DNA of 64,000 nucleotides from the NCBI GenBank assembly GCA_950295325.1, contig OX485805.1, positions 25,533,501 through 25,597,500 on the forward strand, in the 5' to 3' direction. This stretch comes from Polytrichum commune (lineage: Eukaryota; Streptophyta; Polytrichopsida; Polytrichales; Polytrichaceae). Made by a program: the position numbers and the translations under genes. A model generated the notes under the pieces. It had not been told where the DNA came from and searched no databases. It saw only the letters and a list, made by a program, of their open reading frames with translations. The first letter of the stretch is position 1, and every line of letters starts with the position of its first letter. Positions 11,886 to 24,170 of the stretch are shown piece after piece.

Positions 11886-12414
11886 TTATGCCCCCTTCCC
11901 ACCTGACTTTATAGCTAAGACCCAAAGTATTTCCTAAAAACCGGGTAAAGCTCCCTCGGTTATAGCGGAGGCATCCGACTATCCCAATGCACCTACAAGA
12001 ACTTGCTCCGGAGATTTTCAAGTAGGTTTCAGTTAAGTAGCTTTTGCACATGTTCATTGTTTTATCTACCAAGCAATGACATGTTGGGTAGTTTTTGTCA
12101 CATCCCCAAATGCCTTACTACTCATCTATCTTACCATCGGGTTTTGTTAATGGAGCTCCTTGTGCCCTCATAGCTAAGACTAAAAACCAACCAATCACAA
12201 GGGCGGGAGGCTACACTTTTAAAGGTCTAATATTCTTGTCTCATGTTTAGGTACCGATGGGAGGGTCGGTGCTTGAGGATTAAAACCTCCACTTGTAAGC
12301 CATGCCACATCATTTGCCAACTAGGCTCGGCACTAGATAATGTGGATGGTGTGAAGGCCGAGTTGTTAGAACCAACTTTTAGTCTTAGCTAAAGTCAGGT
12401 GGGAGGGGGCATAA
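11886..12414. mobile_element. Terminal-inverted-repeat element, ~530 bp
   Basis: The left end TTATGCCCCCTTCCCACC continues to TGACTTTATAGCTAAGAC. The right end is its near-exact reverse complement, GTCTTAGCTAAAGTCAGG through GGGAGGGGGCATAA. That gives inverted repeats of about 34 bp around non-coding DNA. A third, single end of the same sequence (AAGTCAGGTAGGAAGGGGGC) lies at about 12520. No clear target duplication. Confidence 0.65.
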
Positions 12415-12849
12415 TAAGTATCGTATGCAACAGACCCTGCACGCTTTTAGGTTTTAGGGGGTTAAGAGTTAACCTACTCCGTAAACATTCGAAGTAGACG
12501 CTCCAGCTCTGTTTCAAGTCAGGTAGGAAGGGGGCATTAGTCTCCTCAGCAGTTTGACGGCCACTCGGGGATCCTCTTCGACATTGCGTGCTTGTGGGAA
12601 GTCCCAGAGTGCAAGTCCTGAGACTGGTCCACTGAGCCTGACAAATAAGATCATCACTTCCCCTCCAGAAATTGTGCTAAACCTGGATTTGCTAATCATC
12701 TTGTCGTGTTGAGTATGATGAGAGAAGTGCATGCACAAGAATCATCTTGCGTGCACATGACCATTTTAAGACGGTCTCATTTAGTCGTCCCTGGAGTTTG
12801 GTGTACTCAAACTGCTGCCAAATAAGTTCTGAACCTGGAAAAAGCTATA

Positions 12850-13194
12850 GGCCGAGCTCGGGGGGGTAGTCATTGGTTGGAGTAGCAATATACGTGCGAA
12901 CAAATGATAGGGTATTTTAAAAACATGGGGGCTAAAAATTATAAATGGACTTAAGAGTAATATAGGGTATCAAAAATGGCACTGGACATCTTTAAAGTAC
13001 TATAGGGTATGGAATAATAGGTAATTTGGAATTATAAGTAATGCAAGCCATTTTTCTATTAACCCAAAGTAGAAATTTACATAATGATAGCATGTGAAAA
13101 AAAAAGAGAATTGAAAGTAATACCCCCCTTTAAAATAGTGGTTGTTCACACCTATATCCTTAACTTTTTAACACACTGCCCCCCCCGAGAGGCC
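12850..13194. mobile_element. Possible MITE with GGCC...CTCGGGGGGG ends
   Basis: Left GGCCGAGCTCGGGGGGGTAGT-like and right ACTGCCCCCCCCGAG then AGGCC are inverted relative to each other around about 300 bp of AT-rich DNA. The family and target duplication were not determined. Confidence 0.4.
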
Positions 13195-13687
13195 GAGCAC
13201 TCTCCGTTTGGGATTTTTTGCCCCTACTGGCATCAATAGTTGACTGGGCGGTCCAATAGTTGAAGGTAAAATGTGGGCACTTCCAACTTCACAAGCAATT
13301 TCGGCTTTTGGATTGGATTGGGTATTGACTCATCCGGTTAGCAATCGCACGTCACAAAGATTGTGGTCTCTCACATAGTGGGTTATATGCCGTGTGCTCT
13401 GCACTTAGGTTTATTGAGGAAAGTTGAACAAACGTGAGCATGACCTTGGTTGGTTAGAGGTAGTGGCTTTGCAAATTCATTGGGTCCCATTTGGCCACCG
13501 ATGTTGTTATACAATGGGGCCCCTTTGAAGTACTATACTTGTGAAGTACATTATAAAATGGCAAGTACTTCTATAGATATTACATCTTAGAGACGAGGTT
13601 CGAACGAATAGAATTGCTTCCTTCACTAGGACACACGTGTCAACAAAGCATGTGGGGTGTAGTATCCCTCCTTTCTATGGTGGACTC

Positions 13688-13691
<4 letters not shown>

Positions 13692-13718
<27 letters not shown>
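13692..13718. repeat. (GA)n microsatellite
   Basis: An uninterrupted GA run of about 13 units. It creates the repetitive RERERE / SLSLSL translations seen on the two strands. Confidence 0.95.
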
Positions 13719-13719
13719 G

Positions 13720-14789
13720 TCTTCTAAATCGACACTATAATAATACCCCTGATTTTTTAGTGTGCTTAACTCGAGGGGTAGACTCTTCATTGAAAACCCA
13801 ATTGACATGCGCGGGTGACTATGAAACACACCCTCTATAAACAAGAAAAATATAGAGGAAATTAATATGTATGTGTAGTACTAACAACTTAAAAACAAAC
13901 TTGTGTTTTTATATTAAGCTTTTCAATTAAATATGACAAATGACTTCACTACATACTAGAGTATTTACCATGAAATTAATAGGCCTTTATTACATATATA
14001 GTTAACTTTTGCTTTCCAGTGAGAAAGTTATTAACAAAGTTTTCATCCATAAGATGTAACTCATAGTAATCCATGTCATTGAAGCTAATGTAATAATATC
14101 CTCTAAATTTATGATCACACGATTAGTTGAATTATAAGTCTATTTGGACTCAATTTGCAAAAACCTAGAACTCAAATGTAAACCCTAACAAGATTGGATT
14201 GGGCAGTCATTACGGACGATTACCATATGACAACAATGGATGTAAAATGTAAATTGGATGAAATTAGCATATCTATTGTAAAAATATTCTCTAAACCCTA
14301 GGACCCCCTTTGTACATCTACAATCATCAATAGCCTCTTTGAATATAGACACTAAAGGAAAAACGATACCTCTCCCTTAGATATACTATATACGCTATTG
14401 CCTTCAATAATATCCCTTTTCACACTCACATTAGTTTGTACATGTTGTAAAGAGTCCGCCCCTTGGGGCGCTTATTGTGCTAAACATTGTGGCCCACAAT
14501 GCTTTTCACTATCAATATAACTATTATACCTAACTAAAATTATGTGGACGGTGAACTTGGAGAGAGAGCGAGAGAGATTCTTAACTCACCATACAACCTG
14601 GGTGGAAACTCTACCCTTAAGATCATGTTTGTGAATCCCTTCTAATGCTTCTATCTAATTGATGAATTGTTAATTCAAAAAACAAATAGTGACATGATGC
14701 TTGGGTTGCAAATTGCACTTTTGAATGTTATTTAGGAAATAATTAGAGACAATTTTACTGGCACATAGGTAAATTTCTGAACTCCCTAG
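13720..14789. other. Intergenic, nothing recognised
   Basis: AT-rich DNA with no gene-like frame. A small GAGAGAGAGCGAGAGAG patch lies at about 14560. Confidence 0.5.
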
Positions 14790-14794
14790 GTATT

Positions 14795-17167
14795 TGTAAG
14801 CCTCAATCACCCCCACCCTTCAATTGCGTCCTAGTCCCGGTGAGGGCTCATGAGCTACATTCAAGTTTGCAATTCACATGTGCAAGCAAGGAAAAAGAAT
14901 TGGGAGAAGTGGTGTGTATAACACCTTTGTCGTTCTTAATATTAGAAAATAAAAGCATTCACAAATACTCTTGAAACTCATACAAGTTTGGTAAAACCCA
15001 CACAACATCAATAAGCCCTAAGCCTAATTGTACAACTTCCCAATTCCCCCACCTAGCAAAGTTGCTCCTACCCATCCCAAACTAAGCCATAAGCTCCACA
15101 GTGCTAATGCTCCTATGAGGCACCCGCTGCTGCCCAAGGGAACTGCAATCTTAGGGATCGACGACGCTCCTGTGGACTGCCTGCTTCCAAGACTCCTCCG
15201 GTGGCCAGTAGCGTTGTCGAATTTCCAGCACAAGGTCTGTATGAAGCGGCCTTCCCTCAATCGGCAGTTAGCGCCATTCTCCCTCTCATGAGCAGGTAGG
15301 ACAACAACACGAGACCATGCTACAGCCGCACTGCTTGTCTTCCTTAAGGCATAGTCTTTGCTGCAGGGAATGTCAAGAGGGGAAACAAGAAAACCAACAA
15401 GGGAGGTGGAATGCCGACCTCCTGTGAGCACTGGTAATGAGGATCCTAGTTCTTCAATAAGCAAGCTTTTATTCCTCTCGCCCCACCTGTCAATCTCAAC
15501 TCCGTTTCCGTCGACCTTACCACTTCATCCCAACCGGCACTGGTTGAATTCTGCCGCAGATTGCTCTTTCCCTTACCGAGGATGCCCTTTGTTCCCTCTT
15601 GGTACCTTGGCAATACCGAACCACAATGCAACCATAAAATTCGGCTTTGAAACTAGCACCGCTCTTACCACGAGCATTCATGAAGTGCACCGTGCATATC
15701 GACGACTCCAACAATTCCCTCCGACAACGCTGAGGCACGATGCTACTTACACCAGAATGTGAGAGTGAATCCCCACTCCCGGCACGCCCCGGCCCTATAC
15801 CCCCTGCTCAGCACGACGAAAGAAGCTTCCCAAGCTCACAATCTCACCCTACTCGACTCCTTCTATCCCCTCCCTGTCAAAAGTCTTGGACTAAACTGAA
15901 CCCAGTGGGCTTCCTCGCACCAACTGATGGCACCTAAAGCGCATCTCTACCCCTATCGTTCTCCCAGAGACGACTCACAGATTAACCCATTACAATCACC
16001 ACAACAGGAAGACCGCCTTGCCTTGATCTCAAGGCTGACAGGGACCCAGCTGGCGAAGACTGATATCTTCCTCTTCTCATATTCTCATTCCCGCACCATC
16101 CTTCACACACAACCTGTGTGTGCACCTTCTACATCTGGTGCTTGACATATTCTCGACAACACCCACATGCAACCCATATCCCCCGATTCCTCACACACCG
16201 CATGCACCGCAACCAGTATGTTCAACATTTTAACAATACATGTGGCACATGTACGCCGCTTGATTCTAAGTTTAAGTCAGAGCAGCGTAGAGAGAACCGA
16301 GGCGACGGCCAGCTTTCGAACATCACATTGAAGATACTGAGCTGGATTGGAACAGGCAATCCGAAGGCAATGGAGAGGGCAGCAGACGACTGGCGCCTGG
16401 CATCGGATTTGATGAGGCCTAATCATCGGGGAAATTTGATCTGGAGCACTCCTGGATGCCCCTCCTCCTTTCGGTCAATGCTCCGAACCGACTGGGCTGT
16501 GGCCGCCCTCCTCCTAACGTGCCATGCTACAGAAGGAAAGAGGTGCATTTACCGGTTGGCCGCAATGGCCGATCTTCCACTGCCGGAACCCATATCCCCC
16601 CGACTGAGTCCGTGTTGCCTCCTCCGTCGCACAAGGAGCCTCATAGTCTTCCTATCGTGATCCTCGTTTTGATGAGGGCAGAGTTCCTCCCCCGCCTGTC
16701 AAACTCCCACCCAACCATTCCAGCAGGGCTCCGCCTCCTACTCCTCTTCCTCTCCTTCTCCCTCACCTACCTCCATGCATAATGAGCTCTCCTCCACCTA
16801 CCTCCCGAGACCCCTCCAAACCTCTTTTTTTTCCCGGGTTGCCCGGCATCTTTCGGGCCGCCCGAGAGAAAAAACGGGTTGAGACCTTTTCCCCTTGGCC
16901 CTTGCCCTTTCCAACTCCACCTTCCTATTCCTTTAATTGACTTTTTTCTCCCCCTAGACTCACACTCAACTACTTACCTTTACCCCTCATTGATTCTCCA
17001 AGGTTTATTGCCCTTTCTAGCTCTTATTTACCCATTAACTTAATTCAACCAAGACTTTTAACACCTCACCTTTCTTATCTTTTTGATAATTCAAGCAAGC
17101 ACAAAATTAAAATGTTAGCCATGTTTTTGTGATTAAGGACCCATGTGAGCACGATTTTGGGCTCACA
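14795..17167. mobile_element. TG...CA element, copy 2 (opposite orientation to copy 1)
   Basis: Begins TGTAAGCCTC and ends TTTTGGGCTCACA. The perfect 5-bp duplication GTATT flanks it (14790-14794 and 17168-17172). The left 100 bp is the reverse complement of the right end of copy 1 (CACCCTTCAATTGCGTCC ... GGTGAGGG). The segment 16745-16880 mirrors 2220-2340 of copy 1 (GTTGCCCGGCATCTT, CATGCATAATGAG). It is 2373 bp long and has no pol-like coding. The ORFs inside, up to 180 codons, are low-complexity Ser/Pro/Leu frames. Confidence 0.9.
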
Positions 17168-17172
17168 GTATT

Positions 17173-19500
17173 TATTTTCACTATTAAGAAAATTTGTAAA
17201 TCGTTTAGCATTCTTTTTCTTAAGCAATGCTCATAAAACAAATGCAACTCCAAGATGATGCTTCAAAGAAATGGTTAAGTAGCTCCAACCAAATTCTAAA
17301 GACAATGAGCCATGTGAGTGCTACAAATAGTTGCCACCCCAAACCATAAGTCAATGGCACATCACAACAAAGCATAATTGGGGCACAACCCAACATGTTG
17401 AGTGAGCAACTGCCCCATGGCACAAAGAGAGGGAATTATTGTATATGAGCGTACCTCTCATTCATCCAACATAACAAATTGTCCCCTATAAGTTTGTGGC
17501 CATATCATCTCAAATGACATGGGGGCGAAACCAAGGTCAAGTGGATAGCTCTTGTACAAAGGCCAAGCTATTTATGTCGACCATTGTTTTCCCAAGAAAA
17601 GTCTACATATTTTAGAAGATGATGCAAGTGGTGTACAAGTAGGTGATATTGAACAAGTAATTGTTTAAAATTTTAATATATACAAAATTACATTAAATTG
17701 ATGCTTCTCTACAAATTTTGTGATGTAGACCTCAAGTTTATAATGAATTCAAGGAATATGAAAAAAATCCAACTTCAAAATATTTAAGGTCATGAAATCT
17801 ATGTACACTACCTTTTGAGCATCACTTTAAATAATAAAATTTGAAGACCTCATCTTGATATTCCATGAATATCTAACACAATAGTAGAGGTTGTCATGAG
17901 AAAAAATCTCAATTTAAACAACATTTTGCTACTATTTTAGGTGTCTAACCAAAAAGATTATGGTTTTGGTATAGCATAGTAATTGTTTCATACACTTGAC
18001 CACGCTTGCCCATGGACTACACTAATTCAAGGTCTTCAAAACCAACTTCAGTGTCAAATCAAATAAGCATAAGTAATCTCTTGAATGCACAATATTTTAG
18101 GACTTCTGTGTAGAGTACATGCACCCATAATCGTTCACTGAAGAGATTCTATGCCAAATTTGGAGAAGTATACCACAGTGCAATTTTGTTATTGGTGTGG
18201 GAAGATAGAAAACAAGAGGATTGCAATATTTTTGGTAATTTTATTCTTTCAATTGAAAAAACTCTGAATTGTTGAAGCCAAAAGTTGGCCTAAACAATGT
18301 ACCAATGTCCTCCTCGGTTTAACACTCGTAATCATCACATGTGTCATGACACTGTTGGTTCCAACTTGATTGAAATTCCGGTATCCTATAGATCTCGGAG
18401 GGGTTCTTGATCGGGAATAGGCGGCTCTACTATAACATGGATGAGCAGTGGTAGCTTTCAACCTTTCAAGAATAAACTACAATGGTGATTTGTGCAAGCT
18501 ACACATGATTAAACAATTCCAAGGAATATGTCAATATTAACCCTAAATGTCACGAGAGAAAGATGACGTCTGCCAAGGGGTTGTACACTATCATAGAATA
18601 CTCAGTTGGTGCAAATATCGTGTTTTGTACCAAGTCTAAGAGAATTGGTCCTCACTCTATATCTATACTCTATATCCAACTCCAATTTACATCTCGCCCC
18701 CTTCAAACAAGACCAAGCACCATATATAAATACCCCATGAGATGGCAAAAGACCTCAACACCACCACACCCAAATCTTCAACCACTCGCTATGTTTTCAA
18801 GCTTGCACTTCAAATCATAGGCAAGGTGTGGGCTTAAAGATCTCAAAATTGCAATCTATAAAGTCCAGGCTTGCTTCCTAGCTTCAAGAGTCGAGGGAGT
18901 AAGAATGGTCTTGGAATGGTCATTGTATTCAAAGGGGTAAGAATTGGGAGCCAAACATGGTGTCTAGTATAAAACTAGTTTATGAAACTAACATGTTCCT
19001 CAACATAGGTCACTTAGACCTCACCATAGGCCATATTCACTCTTCTACTAGGGTTCATGTGCTAAATTCAAGTCAATTATGCAAAAGTAATGTACTAGTA
19101 AGCCATAGGCCCTAGTAGTATGTAATGGTTAATTAGTTAAATATGCATTGGTGAGTTGAACATACTATGGTTAGTTAAGTATATAATGCAATTATGTGTT
19201 GTGTTGAATATTCACTGGCAACGTACCATAGGCAATGGCTAGTTACCGTAGGCAATATGCAATTGCTAGTTGCCATCGTTGAGATGATTACCAAATCCAA
19301 CTCCTTTACTTGGCCATTTACACTATTGAAGTCCCTATTGCATATCTTGTTCATAATTAATCATTGTATTATCATGCTCGTGTCATGGTCACATAGAACA
19401 CTACATTCGTTAATTTGAGACTTTCTCTTGTCTCAAATTAATATATGGACCACAACAACATGAATTCGCCCGAAATTATATTGTCAACAATCTCAAATAT
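17173..19500. other. Intergenic with one promoter-like patch
   Basis: 17430-17540 repeats a sequence also present at about 49568-49680 (GGAATTATTG ... CATCCAACAT ... CCCCTATA). At 18722-18731 there is a TATATAAATA motif downstream of a pyrimidine-rich stretch, which looks like a core promoter. No credible frame follows it. No gene recognised. Confidence 0.35.
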
Positions 19501-20048
19501 ATTATCAGTTTAATATCCCAAAATCAGTGGTTGGCCGATATAAGCACATTGGGTAGAGCACTTGAAACCAACAGAACCAACAGAACCACAAGGGTAGAGC
19601 ACTTGAAACGAACCTCACGAAAGAAATCATATACAATGTTGGCTTTTTGTTAGAAGGTCCAAGACCGCTTTTTGTTAGACCTAATTAAATACCTTCAAAC
19701 GCTCGTGGGGAGCGGACTACCTAGTGCCCCAATTCTTAAGTTGTAACCCGATAGGCGAGAGATACATGGATCCGAGGGACTATATGTACAGAGAGTTGTA
19801 CGCTTGTGCGAAGTATAATAAATTCATTTGAGATACTACATGATGTGCTATTTGTGTAATATAGTATGCCTCAAATGTACATTGATTTTCACATGCTCCC
19901 TCTCCCCCCTTTCCCTTGGGGTTTTTTTGTTTTTATTTTGGCATCAACGTTTGGAGCCCTCGCTTGAGGTCGTAAGTGAAACAAACTTGAGAAGCTTATC
20001 CTATGAGACCGTTTACGATGCCGCGTCCACCATCGACTACTCCAAGGA
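19500..20048 (+). mobile_element. Possible LTR-retrotransposon remnant (LTR end/primer site/leader)
   Basis: TTTGGCATCAACGTTTGGAGC at 19937-19957 resembles the leader that follows an LTR in some plant Ty3 elements. An open frame follows (VVSETNLRSLSYETVYDAAS...) that runs up to the insertion point of the next element at 20048. It appears to resume at 22254 (EPLDADIVDSPPP) after that element. The homology call is weak and the family is not determined. Confidence 0.3.
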
Positions 20049-22248
20049 TGTGAGCCCAATAATGTGCCCACATGTGTTCTTAACCTCAAAACTTATTACA
20101 ACCTTGGGTTTGGTGTTTACTTGGAATATTCAAAAAATAAAAAGAGTGATGCCTTGTTATTTAGATTTGAATTGAGCTAGAGGATTGGATTCGGAGTTGA
20201 TTGAAGCGTGAGTCCATGAGAATTTAATTAGGAATTAGTCGGTGTTAGGTGATGCTTAGGACTAGGCCATTGAGGCCCGTTTTATTGTCAGGAGTGGGAT
20301 CTCTAGTGTTCAATTAAGGAAGGGGGCCTAAACGTGGAGATAAAGAGAGGCTCCTGGATTTCTGGAAGCCGAGAGCAAGGGTCCCAGGAGAGCCGAAGAG
20401 AGTTCTCAGAGAGTCACCGAAGCTCTCAGCCACAGGTGGTTGAGGCAGGGAGGCAGAGCCCTGCCCGATTTCTCAACTTGTGGGAGATTCACACTACTGA
20501 GGACTGACACCACAGGGTAATGCTCGGGACCGGACATGACCCGGGGGATTGGTGGGAAACTACCAACAGTTTTTGGTGACCAGGCTGGGAAGAGTGAGAT
20601 ACAGGGGATTGGCGAAACAGGGGAAGTGTATCGAATTTGTGAATCGAATGCAGGCAAGGCATTTGGGAGGAAAGCACACATATTGGCAATAGAGGCAGTT
20701 CCAAACTCAATCCAGGGACATTCGAACAGTCGAGGGTCACTCACGACTTGAGCAAGGTATCGAATCCACCAGGCCACTCTGAACTTTGATAACAAGAAAA
20801 CGGTAGAACCGTGAGGCTCTGTCCTTTACTATGAAAGACTACAATTATAGTTGTCCACTTTGCTCATGCCAATTCATGGCTATTTATTATACCAAATCTT
20901 TGTTGAATTTTGTGCACCTTCTTCTCAAATGCATGTCAAGGATTTTGATATCACCCAAAATCTTTAGAATAAATAATCTGAACTGCCGAAATAACTTTAG
21001 TTAACTAGATTTCTTTCAATGCATTTTAGGGAGAAATTATAGTTCTACACACACACACACACATATATAATTATAATTAACATTCACATTAAATAAAGTG
21101 GACCAAAAATAACAAGAACAAGTAACGTCCAAGTGTGAACGCAAAGTGGTTAGGAAATTTGCATTTTAAATGAAGAAGTTGATGCATAGCCTCTGTCCTA
21201 CAGATAGAGCCAACAAACCTGGAATCGAAATTTACAGTTCACTGAGTGAGCAGTGGTTTAGGAAAGCTACACATCAGTGACTTTGGATTGTGATCGACGA
21301 AATTTGAGGGTTGGGCTTCGCTCATGAGCTACACTGGAAATGGGTGAATTCAAACACTGAAGGAGAAGGTCAGTCTCTACAGGGGAGATCGGAGGAAGTA
21401 GCGTAAGTGGCAGGGAGTGCAAGTGCCTGACATTTCGGATCTCAGGTTAGAGAGGGAGTTTTACCGAGGGAAGCTGTTCGGAAGGGCCCTTTGTCGGCTA
21501 GGTAGCTGGTTGAGCCTTGGAGTCGGCACTGAAGTAGATTGCACATTGGGAACCGAGATCAGCAAGGTCTACACGCTCAACATTGGCTGCAGGGCCGAAG
21601 GAATGAAGACTGGGTGCGACCCTCTCAGTCCAGTGAGTGTGGTCGATTGGTTCAGGCATTGGCCGAGTGGGCATTGGGTAGAAGCTGCTTCACACACCAG
21701 CAACCAGGAGGTGCTAAGGTAACCAGGGAGGTGCCCATCACCAAATGCGAGGAGCAAGGCCGACTGCCGGGAGTAAGGGAAGGCTCTGGGATTGAGAAGC
21801 TGGAAACCGATCTGCAAACAATTCTGGAGTTCAATCAAAACATGGTTAAGGGGTCAAAGATATGGGTGGGAAGGCTAAGTGGAAGTTAATAGTGCATGTT
21901 AATTAATTAGCTGGAGTGGGTAGGAGGTGTAACCAAGCTTGAATGTTAAGCTAGGTGCAGCCTCAACCTAAGTGTAGGATCGTGTGTAGGATAGTTCATT
22001 GTTAAATGTTTGTAGTTGATAGAAAGTGTGAAGATTGGGGAAGTGAGATGTTGGGGATGCCCACGAGGAATAAGAGCATTTTTGAATGCTTGTAACCTTG
22101 CTTGCCTTAGTAAAATTGTGTGTTCATTATTTATGTTATCGAAGTGTCAAGAGCTCAATTCTAAGGCTGAGGACATCAAGTAAATGCATGTGAGCCATAG
22201 GCTCTCACCCGGACTACGATGCACAAGGGTGGGGGTTTATGGCTGACA
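20049..22248. mobile_element. TG...CA element, copy 4
   Basis: Begins TGTGAGCCCAATAATG and ends TATGGCTGACA. The perfect 5-bp duplication AAGGA flanks it (20044-20048 and 22249-22253). The right end carries the CACCCGGACTACGATGC block of the family. It is 2200 bp long. Interior ORFs up to about 129 codons have no domains. The copy interrupts a short open frame (see 19500-20048). Confidence 0.9.
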
Positions 22249-22337
22249 AAGGAGCCTCTTGATGCCGACATCGTCGATAGCCCCCCACCCAAGCAAATAT
22301 TTTGACAATCTCTGTCTCCATTACCACTCAAGGGCAT

Positions 22338-22685
22338 TGTAACGTGTATTACATATTTATTGTTTATTGTTTATTTACAACCTCTCATTCAACTAGGACT
22401 CCTTTACTAGAAGACTAGAGGCGCTACCCTGAGTGCTCTAGCAGTCCTAAAGGTAAAGGGAGTTAACTAGTTGAAGCTATGGTTTTACACTTGGTTCTAT
22501 CTCGTAAGTAATGACCATTAGTTAAGTGCACTTAGAGTTATCCTAAAGGCATGGAGGGAGAGCTCGCTAGCATATACTTAACTACTAGTTGGAGGTGGCC
22601 TCAACTCATAGTAGTATCTAGTATATAAGCTCTAACGTTGGGTGGAACATGCCTCTTGAATCTCATAATATTTGAGAACGTTACA
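22338..22685 (+). repeat. 5' LTR of the chromovirus
   Basis: 348 bp, TG...CA, with a 7-bp terminal inverted repeat TGTAACG/CGTTACA. TATATAA at 22622-22628 is the likely core promoter. Compared with the 3' LTR I count three substitutions and no indels. Confidence 0.97.
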
Positions 22686-22700
22686 TTGGTATCAGAGCCG
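22686..22700 (+). promoter_or_regulatory. Primer-binding site
   Basis: TTGGTATCAGAGC directly follows the 5' LTR. It is the classic complement to the 3' end of plant initiator-methionine tRNA, used to prime minus-strand DNA synthesis. Confidence 0.9.
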
Positions 22701-23042
22701 GCGCTCTTGTACCTTGTTTTCATTTGGGTTTTTATTAACTTCCGCTGTGTAATTGTTATGCTGGTAATTTTTCTGAAGGGTGTTGCGATCTTGGGGGGTC
22801 GCGTCTCGCTTCGTCTCATCTCCTTCCAGCCTAGCAGAGGGAGGCAGCCTGCTGCCTGGGCAGTGAGCGTCGCACATGAGAGCTACGTTGTCTCCTGTGG
22901 CTCTCAGACACGAGGTAAATTTTTCTGTTGGGGAAAGCTACTGGGGGGTAGAATTGTTTTGTCTACTGTTTTGGTTTTTATTGTACAAGACCGCGTGAGC
23001 AGTCCCGCAAATTTTTGGCATTGTATTTTGTGTGTTTATGTT

Positions 23043-24170
23043 ATGGCCATCGAGGATATGGACACTTCTGGACCGTCAAGGGAGGATAGTCCTCCCCAGG
23101 TTTTCTCGATTGGCACATCCTCTTCACCGAGTGAGGCAAGTATCCGTAGTTTGGTGGTCCAAGCTATTTAGGATTACTGCAATGGGAAATTGATTGATGA
23201 CTTAAGTCAATTTCAGCGTGTAGAGCAGCAAGGTGAAATAACGTTCTCGATTGTGAACACACATTCCAATCGCTTGGAAGCATTGGAATGCCTGGTCCAA
23301 CTCTTGAAGAAGTATAATGAGGGGGACCGTTCTAAGTCCACCATAGCTGCTGGCAAGCCGGAACGGTTCAAGGATAAGTCCAAAATTACCATTTTGGCTT
23401 GGCTCAACCAGATGAAAAAGTTCTTGGTTGTACGCCAGATTGCTCCTGAGGAATGGGTCACAATTGCGTCAACATATCTGGAAACCAATGTGTCACAACA
23501 TTGGGATATGCTTGCATTGGAGCTGGCAGCGGATAAGAAAGATCCGCAGCTCTGGGATAACTTCTATGATACATTACTCACTGCTTATGGCAGTGTCAAT
23601 CAGGAGTTGGTAGCCCGGAACAAGCTTCGTGTTCTTAAACAGAAAGGTTCTGTTGAGGACTATGCAAATGAGTTTCAGCAGTTGTGCTCACACATTACTA
23701 AAAATCCTGTCTCCCGGGGAGATAAGATTGAGAGATTCATATCAGGGCTCAAGGAGGATATCCGCAAGAAGGTCTTGGTGGATCCTAAGGGTGATGGTGG
23801 GCCATCGGAGGACATCAAGCGTCTCATCAATTATACTGTGACAATTGATGCAACGTATACACATGATGCTAAAGGCAGGGACAATGATAAGTCCCAGTCT
23901 GCAGTATCAGTTGCCAAGAGTAATGGCAACACAGGGCCGATTAAGGACAAGAAGTTTCGCCGTCCTGAAGGCCACTCTTCTGCCTTCTATAGGAAGGGAA
24001 AGCAGGACAAAGAGGAGGCCCCTTCTACACGTAGCACCGACAAGAAAGACGGTCTTTGCTTCAATTGCCACAAGGAGGGACACCTGACAAGGGACTGTCA
24101 TGATGGTAAAAAAGGTGCTGAGCAGTCTGCTAAAAAGGGAAAGCAGTCTTTTCCCAAGTCCGACACTTAG
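23043..24170 (+). pseudogene. gag: Chromovirus gag, one premature stop
   Basis: This is the structural polyprotein of the retrotransposon. The best start is the ATG at 23043 (MAIEDMD...). The frame is broken by TAG at 23169-23171 after 42 codons and resumes in the same frame to TAG at 24168. The body has the usual retrotransposon-gag helical region (RFKDKSK...WLNQMKKF, then FYDTLLTAYG and EDYANEFQQLC). Near the C-terminus is a CCHC zinc knuckle (CFNCHKEGHLTRDC) that binds the RNA genome. The upstream open frame from 22638 is mostly untranslated leader. A lone nonsense mutation is the simplest reading of the break. Read-through is possible but unproven. Confidence 0.88.

Noticed and set aside
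13637-13844. Arg-Glu / Ser-Leu repeat proteins
   Set aside because: Produced by translating the (GA)n microsatellite.
22638-23171. Separate 177-codon protein upstream of gag
   Set aside because: Most of it is the end of the LTR and the untranslated leader. Only the last 42 codons from ATG 23043 look like the start of gag, followed by a nonsense codon.
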